Assembly (NCBI GenBank): GCA_000149265.1
Contig: CH003424.1
Coordinates: 360,690 to 424,689, forward strand
Reading direction: 5' to 3'
Origin: Ciona savignyi
Lineage: Eukaryota > Chordata > Ascidiacea > Phlebobranchia > Cionidae
DNA length: 64,000 bases
A program made the position numbers and the translations under genes. The notes under the pieces were generated by a model that ran no database searches, had not been told where the DNA came from, and saw only the letters and a program-made list of their open reading frames with translations. Shown here in pieces: positions 35,469-47,908 of this stretch; within the stretch, counting starts at the first letter, position 1; every line of letters begins with the position of its first letter.

Positions 35469-36781
35469 CTATGCATTTCCTCCAAAATTCTCCAAATAAC
35501 CCTCGCATTAATTCTAACAATTATCGCGACATCGTGTTATTATCGATACAAGAACAAACAACGTCATAAACCTCAAAATACTTCACCGAACGTGGATGGA
35601 TGACCATAGATGTAATTATTACCATTACCGAGGTGAGCACATGCTATTTACCCTGTTTTAAACGGCCTGGGTTTCGAACCATTGATGTATCGTCCCTAAT
35701 CCTTAATCTGTGTAACAGTGTAATTCCTCTGTTGTGCCTCTAATTATTAGCATGCGCCTTGCTTTCTTTTTAGCGTGAACCAATTAGTGTTATCACGTGT
35801 TTGCGCCTTTGCATCATACGGACGTGTGTTAACTGCATAGCTTTTGGAGAGTTGTCATTGGAACGTACTAGTAAATGGTCGTATCCTGCTGAGTTGTTTC
35901 TGCGGGTTTATACAAAGTTGGGCGTAAACTACAGGTCTTATCCGCGAACTCTAGAATTGTTACATCTATACAGAATTGGTATAGGCATGGGGCGCCTTTA
36001 CAATTTACTTACACAACCCCTTGCCGTTTTACATTGGTTCCCACTTGCGTCAAAACGATAGTGTGAGTATCATTGCTTACTAAGTTATTTACGTTTGCAC
36101 AAAACAACGAAATCAGCAAAATTTTGAAAAATCAAGTGAGTCATAACCTGAATAAACACTTGAATAATTGCCAACGCTAAACCGGAGCTTATCATCGTAT
36201 TTCTGTAGTTTAATTAAGTGGTTGAAATTGACATCTAAAATATTAAACAGGATAGGTTAAGAGAAATTACAAGTAGCGTAGGATACTACTGTTTATGTCC
36301 GGGGGTTAAGACATAAAAATAGTGATGGACGTTTTACATCAATAAACATAAAAACGGTTTAGGGTCGTGTGGCAGAATGGTTAACGCGACCAATACATAT
36401 ACAACACGAAAACATAAAAACTATAAGAACCACAAAAACGACAAATTCGTCATTTATATTTCATTGGCGGAATGGTTGCGGTAATTGCGTTTGAAATTCC
36501 GGAAATATAAAGAATTTTCACACGCGATAACTCAGGCAATCCATCAATCTTAATATCCATAGTTGGGAAGCCAATTTAAGCTTTATATTTACACCAGAAC
36601 ATTCACAAGTATATACAAAGGTTAAATATCGATTTGCGTCCAGTAACTTGTGGCCAAATTCGCCTGAACCGAAATATTCTTATACTCGACACCATCATCT
36701 ACAACACAACATTGTAGATTAACGCAGATTGGTTTGTTGGAACTCCGACAACCGGGAGAATCCGGGTGTGACGTCGCTCAA
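35469..36781. other. Intergenic region between intelectin-like gene and GPCR 3' end
   Basis: No recognised gene. Fragments of SINE B at about 35650-35700 (reverse) and 36362-36405 (forward). An 86-codon open frame at 35801-36061 (plus) has no family features. Confidence 0.55.
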
Positions 36782-39700
36782 TTAAAGCTGCATATTGTTT
36801 GGGGAACCGGTTGATGACGTCACTGCTGACGTAGTAAATTGCGACGGCTTTATTGCAGAACACGAACACACGGTGGCGCACATTCGAGAGAGCGTTCGCT
36901 TTGTCTCTTTCCTCATTTTGCTGAAAGAAACGGGGTGAATGTCAATTTTATTCATAAATCTATTAGTTTAATCCATTTTTAGTAATTACTCTATTTCTAA
37001 ACCCACTTTTATTGATTAAACTATGTTTCAACCATGTTTATTCATTAATGTATATTTAAAACAATTGTGTGTAAGGCTGCCTTCGCCACCTGGCTATCTC
37101 ACTTATTAATGAGAGTTAGAAACCAGGTAGACAGTAGCAGGAAAAAATCTGGCATGGGTGGGATTCGAACCCACATTTAATTAGTGCTGTTTTTAAAATA
37201 CGTTATTTCATTAAGGAATCGGCTGATAAGGTTATCAAGCCGTTTACTTTTAACAATAAAACGATCAAAATAAACGTTACTAAAACGACAGACGGGCGGA
37301 AAGAAAAGCAACCACACGAAGTAAGAGGTTACTGGTATATGTGGTTTATTTAACGCAGTTGTACGAACGGTTAGGTGATAAATTTGGTGAATTAAAACAG
37401 AAAGGGGCTTTCACAAGGCAGATTACGTCGTCAGTACATAAGACTAATTCGATTCCGATTTTTATATAAAATAGTCTTAGTAACTAGCCCATCATGGGGT
37501 AGTCAGTTATCTTTGTAAAATAAATAGAAGCAAAATGATTGTCATGTCGGATTACCGGGACTTTGGCGATGTGTCGTGTAATTTCGACACTTACAACCTC
37601 ATACCCTACCTTGATGCTAGGTTGTAGAAGACCGGGTTCAAACACTCGCTTAATCTCAAACAGAAATATTCGATGGAGCCGAACCACCAATCCACTACTC
37701 TCTGCTGGTTCGTGACAGCTACCACATTCACCGTCCAGTAATGAAAAACTAAAACAAAAATGATTTCGAGATCAAGATAATAGTGCCAATTTCGGAATTG
37801 GATTATCGTAAAACCAATATTTTACTATTTTTTAATCCTTTGGCGTTACGTTATCGGTAGGCGTTCAAATAGAGGTGACGAGGAGATTTTTTTTATTTTT
37901 AGCGAATGTGTTACCGACTAACACCATAAAAAAACGGATATTGCAAAGGGTCCAATGGTCCTGGGTTTATACCAAGGCAGAAAAACAAGAACAAATACAA
38001 AATGTTCGACAGGTTAGTCTGGTGGTTTAGTTCTTCGCCTTGTGGCCGAAGGGTTGCGGGTTTGTAACTGGTCGCTACCTAGTGTGTTGTGTCCTTCGGC
38101 AAGGTCCTTAACGGACATTGCCTGAACCCAAAATTGAAAGGATATTTTAATCATACACAACGCAGTACGACAGCTCCGGTAACCCGACCGTGGGCGCGAC
38201 GTAATCTGACGATTGACTGTGTGTTAACGGCCCTTGCGTGTTCCCATTCGCGGAGATAAACATATCCTGTCCTAACATTTTAACGGTTGGGTGGCCGAAT
38301 AGTTAACGCGACCAATACATATACCGACTAATATATAAAAACGCTCTAAGGGACGAGCCTATTATCAGTTCACCACTTAGCCTGAAAAAATAGTTATTAT
38401 AATTAAAAAACCAGTAAATAATTAAAAGGATTGAAACCACCGCTACCTGCATGTGGAACGTATCCAACAAGAAAGGAGCCGACAATCAGTCCAAGTTGTA
38501 ACATTATCTGATGTTCCTTCCGACGTCTCTTCGTCTCTACAGTTAATTCTCCGTCGTTTGCCTTGCCTGTGCGGAAGTATTATTGGGTGCTGTTTTATTT
38601 TATTGTTTATTTGTGATTTTTACAACTTTCCACATTTTTTCTACAAATAGTTTGGGTGTAAAATTTGTTCAGTGTTAAAGGACGTTTTAAACTGTGTTTA
38701 CAGGTCTAGTATTTTTTTTATTTAGTTGTGTTACTTACAAATGCGAAATTCGAAACACATAACGGTTTTTTAAATAAAGAAAGTCAAAAAAACTGCAAAA
38801 CTACAGTTGTCACGGAAAGTTATGGTTATACTTTGCAAATATAAAACACGCAGCAAAAAAAAAAACATTTAAAATCTCCATGAAAATTACAAAATAAGTA
38901 TAACCTTAAGTTTGTAATAACTTACTAATCATTCTTTCTCTCATTTTTCTCATCTGGATAATCTTGACGATGATTCCGACGGAAAGTACAATCACCAGGA
39001 ATATCGGAACGAAGAACAGAAGAGAATAACCAAGTTGAGTATACAGCTTGAACTGAGAAAGCCTGTTTGGGTTGGAAAATGATTTTAGTTTTTTCTTTAA
39101 TAATACGGTATGCATAATGTACACATTTAATTGTGAAATTGGGGAGAGCTGCGTGGTAGACAGTAGTTGAAACTTATTTTTTCGAAACAATTATCAAGTT
39201 TTAAGTAGACTTTTAAGTTTGTAGTCGAAAAAATGCAGAATTTGATTTCTTGTATTCGAATTAACTACGCAAATCAAGTTTTAAGTCGAAACAAAATAAA
39301 TCAATTTTAAAATTTTATCTCTCCCCGCTCGAAGTTACAAGGCGAGATTGCTGATTTTATCGCATGTTTTTAACCACTGTTGAGTTGTGTGGTCGATGCG
39401 ATTTAAATGAATCAAACCCTGCACAACTCGAAAACACGCGTGTTGAACTAATGTTGCACTTGAACAGGTACCATGTTTGAGCATGAAACGCTTTGCACGA
39501 ACTTTTAGTTGACTATTTTGATCAGTGCATTGACATAGTGCAACAGAAAAAGTCACCCCCAACGTAGTGTTGATTAGGTCAACTGCAGTTTGCGTGGCAA
39601 TCACAGCGCTCGTTCGGACGAATGGGCTATAAATACCCCTCAATATTCGTCATGCGCACTTTGCAAATGTCAAGACCTTATTGAACGCAACCTACCATTG

Positions 39701-41924
39701 GAAGTTTAGTGTGCAGGAGGGCCACTTGGCGTTGGGGAGGCTGCTGCTTCGATCCCTCTTGCTTGCCCCGAACCATAGGACGAACGGGAGAAACCCAACA
39801 AGGAAAGTCACGACATAAATAATCAAAATGGTAATCTGTGACAAAATAATTGGTAAACAAATACGTTTGCAGTGTTGCACAAAATCTAAGTGTTTTGCTA
39901 CTAAAAATCCTTTTAGAAAGGAAGAAGAGGTTAACAAAACATGTCAAGAACCACCGGGAATCCACTAAAATGGTCGGGAAACACTGGAAATGTACCAAAA
40001 AGGCCGTGAATCACTGAATACATATTTCATGTCCTATTTAACCTTTTTAAATATTTACAGAAATTTGAGAAATCGGTGAAATTAAAATGCCGCAAAACCA
40101 TTTCTCTTACCTTGGCGTGAATAGCTTTGATTGCGTTGAATCGGTGTGGCCACTGGACTGACACGAAACGAAGAAGAGCGAAACAAAGGATATGTGTCGA
40201 AGTGACGCAAGATGTCCATAAATCCAATCCCCAGAACATCTAAACGGCATCGTGACGTAATTTCAAATTGTGTGATTTGATATTATGACGTAACATCTAT
40301 AAATATACTACTATGAATGTTTTTGCATGGGCATATACATAGTAGCAATAGGTACTGGATACCACTTTGCATCAATTCTGTGGGATCACAAGTACTAATT
40401 GACACAACAAATAACAAATCGCTTAACTAGGACTACCAGTATTCATACTGTGGTTTTACTGGTTACTTCTAATATTCCAATCCGACCGGTTTTCGTAGCC
40501 GCAAGTTGACTGGTTCGAAACCAGTTAGATGTGTTTTAGGCAAGGTACTTTCCAGAAGTAAAAAAAACAGTAAATTAATGGGTTAATCATGATTTTTAGC
40601 AATGTATGAATCATATACAACACACCGCAATAAATTATATGTACGACGGATTATAACGCCCACTGCGTTTTCACATCCACGCGATTAAGCATGATCCACG
40701 CGGTTAAACATACGTATTTTAAACACAATGTCATTTCGTTATTTATTGGAGAATGATTCACATCAGAATAAATCATATCAACAATCACTTTTCATAAATA
40801 CCATTAAGTTTAAATCATCACACAACGTAATTGTAGTTAAAGTGCAAAGACGTGGACGAAATTATATGATCGGGCTTCCCATACTTAAGTAACCATACCT
40901 TGCACATGAAGTCTGAAGCTGCCCAATATTCAAAGCCCCACGTGCGCCGGTATAGAAATAGTGGGCTTATCAGGGCTGAAACAAGATCACTAACACATAG
41001 ACTCATAATGAAGTAATTGAACATGGACCTGAAACACAACTTTTATTAGGATGGGTTTGTTATGTTTTATAGAACGGTCTAGGGTTCGAACCCATGTTGG
41101 GCTCGTTAATAAGATCGGTTTTCTATTGGAGACGATATATGAATTGGTCGAGTAAAGCAAGGAAAGGCCACCATACGTGCAATTGTCAGATTACCTCGTA
41201 CTCTCTGTCGGATTACCGAAAATATTGCAATGTGTTGTATGATTGAGGTCTTTCTTTAATTTTACTATAACCCATAATAAGTCCAATAAGATGGCGCAAT
41301 GTGCATGTCTGGGTTTTTACGTTCGGAAATGTTGAGATAATTGGACACAAGGGAGTCCTGGTTAATGTATGCATTTCAAAATCAAATCTCCACCCACGGG
41401 CGCTATAACTTATAAGCAACCCACGTTATAATGGCGAAGCATGTACGGTCATGTAGCCGAATGGTTAACGCGACTACACATACACCAATTACTGTATATA
41501 AAAAGCGGTCTTGGGGACGAGCCCATCATCGATTCGAAAAGCCCGATAAAAAAATAGCGAAGCATTTCTTTACTTGATTAGATATATAAACTGATATTGC
41601 TGAAAACACAACTTTAACAAACATACTCCAACTAAACGCCTCGTCAAGACACATAGCTTACATCTAACACCACATACATCTTAAACTTGCATAATATAGG
41701 GCGCTAAAGATTAAGATGAAACAAGATTTTAACAGGCTTCAGAAATATTAAATGATTGTCGCCGAAAAATGTTAATAGGATTAGAAGTAGCTTACTTTAG
41801 CTTGGGGGAGTTGTAAATCACGAATATCGTCAGAATATTGGCGAGTGCTCCAAACAGGGAAAGTGGGATGATGATTAACGCTGACAGAATCACCCCCGCA
41901 TCGGTGAAAGGGGGGATGTAGACA
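36782..41924 (-). CDS. Class A (rhodopsin-like) G protein-coupled receptor, 5' end missing
   Basis: Eight exons in transcript order: 41924-41796 (TM1, ALANILTIFVIY), 41028-40899 (TM2, MSLCVSDLVSALISPLF, and the TM3 cysteine in DFMCK), 40239-40111 (TM3), 39835-39696 (TM4 and ECL2 cysteine, WPSCTLNF), 39062-38926 (TM5), 38536-38447 (basic loop KTKRRRKEHQ and TM6, SFLVGYVPHA), 37748-37610 (TM7, SECLNPVFYNLAS, an NPxxY motif), 36920-36782 (tail with the Cys cluster MCATVCSCS, a likely palmitoylation site). Phases agree; 343 residues plus an unseen N-terminal exon that must end in phase 2. The TM3 DRY motif reads LRF. There is no lysine at the opsin position in TM7, so it is not a retinal-binding opsin. 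I do not recognise the ligand class. Confidence 0.88.
38012..38276 (+). repeat. SINE family A, forward, in GPCR intron before the TM7 exon
   Basis: aggttagtctggtggtttag head, gtccttaacggacattgcct, gacagctccggtaacccgac, tcccattcgcggagataaac. A SINE B copy follows directly (38283-38391). Confidence 0.88.
38283..38391 (+). repeat. SINE family B, forward
   Basis: acggttgggtggccgaatag, ttaacgcgaccaatacatat, then gggacgagcctattatcagt and a tail. Read on the minus strand it lies just after the TM6 exon donor. Confidence 0.8.
41070..41160 (-). repeat. SINE family B, reverse, in GPCR first visible intron
   Basis: agggttcgaacccatgttgg (an intact B-box in reverse) and gctcgttaataagatcggtt. It is followed at 41160-41290 by a reversed SINE A fragment and at 41447-41553 by a forward SINE B. 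Confidence 0.75.
41447..41553 (+). repeat. SINE family B, forward
   Basis: tcatgtagccgaatggttaa, cgcgactacacatacaccaa, ggggacgagcccatcatcga. Confidence 0.8.
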
Positions 41925-41944
41925 CTGTAAATAGGAATATAAGG

Positions 41945-42400
41945 TTTAGTTTAGTTTCATTATTTTTTTGCCAAGGTACTAAATAATGGCAAATGAAACA
42001 AATCACGGCACAGTAACAGGAAAATACGGCAAAACTAACAGTAGTTAAAATACGTTGGTCTGGCCCGTTGGTCTAGCGGTTAAGTGCGTCGCCTTTCTTG
42101 CAGGTGCGAAACTGGTCGCTAGCTAGTCGGTTGTGTCCTTGGGCAAGGCATTTTACGGACATTGCCTGAACCTAGCGGATTAATGGGTTCTAACAAATTG
42201 AAGGAACGTGTCTATCATATACAACACACTGCAATAGCTCCGGTAACCCGACGGAGGGCGCGAGGTGATCTAACGATTGCCCGTGTGTTAACCCCCTTGG
42301 TTTTCCCATTCCCGGGGATAAACATGAATACTCTATTCTATCCTACGTTATTAAAAAAGAATATAATTAAATATAGCGGACACGGCCACCAAGTCTTGTC
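41945..42400. repeat. MITE family C copy interrupted by a full SINE family A
   Basis: The MITE (reverse) runs 41945-42060 (aggtttagtttagtttcatt through aacagtagttaaaatacg) and resumes at about 42358-42400 (ataattaaatatagcggaca...ggccacc). The interruption, 42061-42346, is a near-complete forward SINE A, so the SINE is the younger insertion. Confidence 0.75.
42061..42346 (+). repeat. SINE family A, forward, nested in a MITE
   Basis: tggcccgttggtctagcggt, ctagctagtcggttgtgtcc, acggacattgcctgaaccta, cacactgcaatagctccggt, aacccgacggagggcgcgag and cccggggataaacatgaata. One of the best preserved copies. Confidence 0.9.
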
Positions 42401-43976
42401 GAAAAATAATAATGTGAACTTGTCTATTGTCAATGGTATTAAGTGTGTTTAGGATATTAATTGTCCATTATGACGACCTAGCCCCCAAATCCTGCACAGA
42501 AAACGTATATTTCGGGGAATGATAATCAAAGATATTGAAGGTATTGAAATTGAGCATCCTACCATGTGTTACGTTTTTTTATTGGGCCAAATATCGAACT
42601 CATTATAGATTCGTCACCAATAGTGTGTTTTTAAAAGATGATGAATCGTTGGTTGTGGTAGAAACCATTCGGTCATACAACTAACTGTTCCGGCGGTGTA
42701 TCATCTTAAAGACATTACATCACAAATATGATTAAACCACCTATCAGGATTGGTACTCGTGTCTAAAACCAATTTATTGTACACTGAGAACCAGTCAGAT
42801 TGACACGGCATATCCAACCATCAATATCGGATATTATTTTCCTTTTCGGATATCCTTTATGCACAATCACACGCCATTGCGAATTCCTATTTTCTCGGGA
42901 ATCTGATATAGTTTCCACGTTTCAAACCCACCGTTTATAAACAAGTAAACATTTTCAGTATATTATCAACTCTGCCGTGGGCTACTTAATACAGACTTAT
43001 ACAAAAAGCAAAATGTTTTAACTCAAAATAGTTCATATATAATAATCTTGCGTACTGTGCTAAATCCCTAGTTTAAAACGTTTACTCTCCCGATCCATAC
43101 TGTTACAAAGATCACGACGAGAAACTTACAAATCGCTTGCATTCGTAGTCAAGTTCATATTGCTTGAAGTATTTCTCTTTGCTTAGTTATTTAGTCAATC
43201 TATAACCTAATAATTAAAATTTATTTGTTATTCAGTAGTAATACTATTTTAGCGTAGTTTATTTCAAGCTTCTATCTAAAGAAAGGCTACCTACACAATC
43301 TCTAAATCTAAACGTTATAATCTTCAGTTTTTTTGGCAATTAAAAGTATTAAAATCGTCTGTATCAAAAATGTACGAAAAATATAAACTAAACCAGCCAC
43401 TATCTCAATTGAGATTGACTGTGCATGAAATGTAACGAAATTTCTATCGGTCTTCCTCAAAAAAACGCAGACAAATTGCTTCCTGGTTCAATCCAATATC
43501 AAAATAACGTCAATTGTTTGTGCTCTATTACTCACAATACAAAACAATGCTCCTTTAATTGACAATACAAACTCCTATGTCGTAACTATTCATAAATATA
43601 GTTAATGTTGTTTATAGCATCATAAACAGACATTGTTTATTATTTGCTCGTATTTACACTGCATTCCATTTTAAGAAATGAGATGTATGACCCAGTTTAT
43701 AATTCAAAACGCCCATGCGACTGACGCTTTAATCAAGTCACGAAAAGAAGTGACTGCGTATTGATAATACAGCGGCTTGAGAAGTGTATTCATTTGCAAT
43801 GACGAAATAAAAGGTGTTGTGTACAAATACACTTTGATTAACGTACTTTTGTAAAGGCTCTTAATCCAATAATAAACAATTATAATCAAGATTAGGGCAG
43901 TTAAAATCTGTGATTATGTTTTCTTGTATTTTGTAATGTATAAGTAAAATTTTAACTTAATTATTTAATATAACAG

Positions 43977-44076
43977 NNNNNNNNNNNNNNNNNNNNNNNN
44001 NNNNNNNNNNNNNNNNNNNNNNNNNNNNNNNNNNNNNNNNNNNNNNNNNNNNNNNNNNNNNNNNNNNNNNNNNNNN
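43977..44076. other. Assembly gap (100 N)
   Basis: A run of exactly 100 N, the usual placeholder for a gap of unknown size. It lies upstream of the GPCR, whose first coding exon was not found. Confidence 1.
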
Positions 44077-45048
44077 ATATAAATATAAATAGTAGCACGT
44101 ATATAAGTTGATTCATCATATGCAAATTAATCACACGAATAATACAACAGCCATTTGCCTCACTTTAATTTGCCTAAATACCACGTCATTCCAAAAGTTA
44201 CCACCATCTTTCATTTCGTTTTTTTGTTGGCAATCAACAACTATTTGACAGGAATAAATCTATGTGCTTGCCTAATATAAAACTCCTTCTCATTTTATTA
44301 GCTTGCGTTAATTGGCGTGGGTGTAGGATTATCGAACACGGCTTATAAACAGATCAAAAGAAAACATACGTTGAGGTGGGCTCAACACGGACGACAAAAT
44401 AGCATCTCATAATAAAAAATAGGTAATCTAAAAATAACTGTCTTCGTAGGCAACTAAATTACTGACAACTGTCAATTGCAGGACTGTGTCTGAAATACAT
44501 GTACTGCAACATATACATGATTGCGAGTGGTGGCTTGGATTGGATCGGGTATTCATAGATAGAGAAACACAAGAAAAGTAAGCACCCGGGCAATCGTAAG
44601 ATTATCTTACACCTAACATGATGGTATCCATCAATCTACTGGCTTACTACAGTATATTAAAACCATAGCTTGCATGATGGACTAACTATAAAATTCATTA
44701 ACACAATTGTAATGTTATAAAGACGATCTTCCTGACTAGCCCACCAGCACTGGTTTAAAACTTGGCCTGTAAACAAATGTGACTAAAACGTGGATTCCAC
44801 CGCGCGGGTAAAAAAGTTTCCTGAAGCATTCTCCAAACATGGGTATTCCCCCAAAGTGAAAGTTCACATTAAAAATATTATTTATGTCTGGGGACGCTGT
44901 CTATGCACTTAAATACATTTCAATGTGAGAGCCGATGTAACTAACCAATTTTTGTATTTATGGGTTCCCTTCTTATCCCAATGGAAACCATATTGTATTT
45001 ATTGCAATAATAGTTTTCTGTGTAACGCTTGTTGGAGGCATATTTTGT

Positions 45049-45315
45049 GGTGACCAGTCAACTGAACCCCTTACAACTGAACTTCTACAACTGAGCCCCT
45101 ACAACTGAACCCCTTTACAACTAAACCCCTTTAAACAGAACCCTTTTAACTGAAAAGGGGGTTCAGTTGTAAAGAGGTTCAATTGAAATGGGTTCAGTTG
45201 TAAAGGGGTTCAGCTTAAAGGGGTTCAGTTAAAAGGAGTTCAGTTGTAAGGGGCTTAATTGTAGGGGTTCAGTTGTAAAGGGTTCAGTTGTAAGGGGTTC
45301 AGTTGTCATGGAACC
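45049..45315. mobile_element. Foldback element made of inverted tandem repeats
   Basis: The left half is tandem CAACTGAACCCCTTTA-type units and the right half is the same unit in reverse complement, switching near 45152. The ends match in inverse after the first 10 bases. A perfect 9-bp direct repeat, atattttgt, flanks it (45040-45048 and 45316-45324), as a target duplication would. There is no coding capacity. The 9-bp duplication fits foldback or Mutator-like elements; assignment to a superfamily is inference. Confidence 0.7.
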
Positions 45316-45519
45316 ATATTTTGTAAACCCTTTTTCGTATGAATTAATACCGAAAAATACAAAATGAATTAAAATTTCCTAGTTTACATCGAAAACTCCG
45401 CATATTATAAAAAAAACAACAATCAGTTATACTATACCCTATTACGAGGTATACAAAAAGCTGGCTTCTCAAATCCGGCATAAATAATGCAACATCACCC
45501 CTTTCCCGGAAATTCAACT

Positions 45520-45731
45520 CAGGGGTAGGCAACTTCTCTAGTCGACTGGCCAGATGTGGGAAAAGAAACTCCTTGGTGGGCCATCATTACATGAATAGTA
45601 TTTAATATCTTAATTACATATTTATTTACTAATGCAATAAAGGGCCATTTCAGGATATGGTTAGATACAGTTTATGGGCCGGACAAAATCCCTTCACAGG
45701 CTGGACCCGACCCGCGTGTTGCCCATGCCTG
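45520..45731. mobile_element. hAT-like non-autonomous element
   Basis: Left end CAGGGGTAGGCAAC, right end the complement of CAGGCATGGGCAAC. Flanks attcaact (45512-45519) and atttaact (45732-45739) match at 7 of 8 bases, fitting an 8-bp target duplication. 212 bp, non-coding. Confidence 0.7.
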
Positions 45732-47703
45732 ATTTAACTCATCATATTAGCAGGAAGGAAATATACAAGCGAGGTCAAAGTGTTTATATTTGTTAGCAAC
45801 TATTTATTAATTTTGATGAGTTTAAACGATTAATGAAATAACATACGATTTCGCACAATGTATGTTTGATGATCCAGTAGAAAGTCAAACATAGCGATAT
45901 ATTTAGATAACATGTTTTTTTTTTTTTTAGTTTAAGTACAGTACACGCGAAGTATCTACCTACACTTAATACGTGATTGGGTTATAGAATTGTTTTATCA
46001 AGTGTCGTTTTGCCGTCTTTTTCCCCTTTTTAGTTTTTTCAAAGGTCCTACTTTGTGTTTTAATTGTGGAAACAAAAAATAAATTAAACTTCTTGCGCCA
46101 AGTCTTTGCCCAAGGTTACAAACGACTAATGATTAGTTTCAAACCCGCAACCTTGCAACTAAATAGAGCCACATTAGTCTACTTAGCTATTTTCACGCCA
46201 AAAGCTCACGTTCTGATTTAACAATAACAAACAAAAGACAATGCTTACTCATTACACTGCCGATTATACCGGGAATCAGCTACAGTTTATATTTAGCACA
46301 TTTTTCAAGCGGTTTGTACTATTTTGTGTAAGCTTGAGATACAGAGTCGGGCTTATGTATTACAATAGTGTATAGATTGTATAATGTATAGATTGTATTC
46401 AGTGACTTTCAGGGGATCGTGAATCTAAGCAATTTATAGTGTAGGTTGAGACCTAAAAGTAGAATATCCCGTTTCGTCTTAAATATGAGGCAAAGTGTGT
46501 ATTTCTTAGTTCTAAGAACCAACCGCAAGATAAACGATAAGGTGTTACAATCGCACCAGTTTAATATAAACTCAATCAGACAGTGTATGCCTTTTAGGGA
46601 GATTATTGCAAATTAGGAAATCCAGCGGTATTTGGTTGCGTGGAGCTGTTTAATTTATTTTTCTGCATTATAACATGTAGCGATTCAGACCAGACGCTTC
46701 GTGACTCTTACTGCTATTATTGCAGTGCAGAACATGACCTTCCTACATAAACATTGCATTCACTACACGCTTTATACGGTCATGTCTCGTCTTACACTAC
46801 TAATTCATTTTACATTCTCGACTACATAATGGATAGTTAAATGTACTATTGCAGGATAAAATAGTGCTACATACATGATAACCAATCTAACAACGCTAAA
46901 ATCGTGATAAGTTAAGTATGAATGCATTTGAAGATTTGTCAGTAAATAATTAGTAGTGTAAAAGGAAGCATTACCTTAAAAAACGTGCAGTAAATACTCA
47001 CCTAGTAACCGCCAAACCGATACAGACTAGCATCATATTTGTTTTGAATATACATGAGCAGAAACATGTAGGTAGTGATGTGATTTATACGATATGTTCA
47101 CTGCACGTATTTTAGTTTACTTTTTTAAGTTTATTTATTTCTTGCGTCAGTATTAAATATCACCAAACGAAGAGTCGTTAAAACAGGTTATTTGAAAGAA
47201 AATGGGTTTTACTAAGTAAATATAGCGGACGAGAAAATGTGATTTACTAAACTCATATTCTAACCTAGTCGAAAACTTGTTTTATACGATAAGTTTACTG
47301 CAGGTTTAATATGTTATGTGATTTACTAACTCATATTGTAAACAAGCCAAGTTAAAATATCCTTTTGTATTTTCCTCGAGGGCAAATAAGAAACAGCAAG
47401 TTAACAAATATTTATGGCCAAAAAGCTTAAATTTTCAATTCGGTGGAAATATATTTTCGTCGTTGCTTTCTAGGGTGTAATATTTATAGAATGGTTTTAC
47501 GTAATATTCTTAGTAAAGCGTTACGTAAAGGTTATATTTTAATATTCATATAGCGATAGGTAGTAAGCATTGTCTATTAATTGCCCGCAATTCCGTTGGT
47601 CTGTATATTCGGAATAATTTAATTTGTAAATTAGTGTTAACCCAAATTGGACATTCTTATTTGGCGGAATAGCTAATTACCCGTCATTGCCCTTTTAAGA
47701 TCC

Positions 47704-47837
47704 GAAGGAGCTTTTAACGATTTTCCAAATTACAGGTTGAGTGAGTAAAATATCAGTGTTACCGGATAGAGAAATTATGAGAAAAAGAAATATATTAAGC
47801 TCGTTCAATTGTATCTCAGATATACGTGGTAAACCTT
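47704..47837 (+). pseudogene. Rearranged mini-copy of exon 1 and exon 2 starts of the membrane-protein gene
   Basis: 47704-47775 repeats the sequence just before and over the start codon of the gene beginning at 47909 (gaaggagcttttaacgattt, ttccaaattacaggttgagt, aaatatcagtgtt), but the ATG is changed to ATA. It is followed directly at about 47785-47835 by a copy of the exon 2 acceptor and exon start (atattaagctcgttcaattg...tctcagatatacgtggtaaa). The second gene, at 56322, lacks this insertion. Confidence 0.65.
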
Positions 47838-47908
47838 TAGATCCGAAAAAAACTTTTAATGAACTTCTAAATTACAGGTTTGGTGAGTATAAATATCAGT
47901 GTTTCCAG

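Larger units (their letters stand above)
44077..46790. other. Intergenic region without a recognised gene
   Basis: AT-rich sequence holding the foldback element (45049-45315), a hAT-like element (45520-45731), a MITE family C copy (45960-46090) and a reversed SINE A fragment (about 46095-46200). No exon of a recognised family seen. Confidence 0.6.

Noticed and set aside
36782-41924. GPCR as an opsin
   Set aside because: No lysine at the retinal-binding place in TM7 (SIEYFCLRLSECLNPVFY), and no opsin-type motif in TM3.
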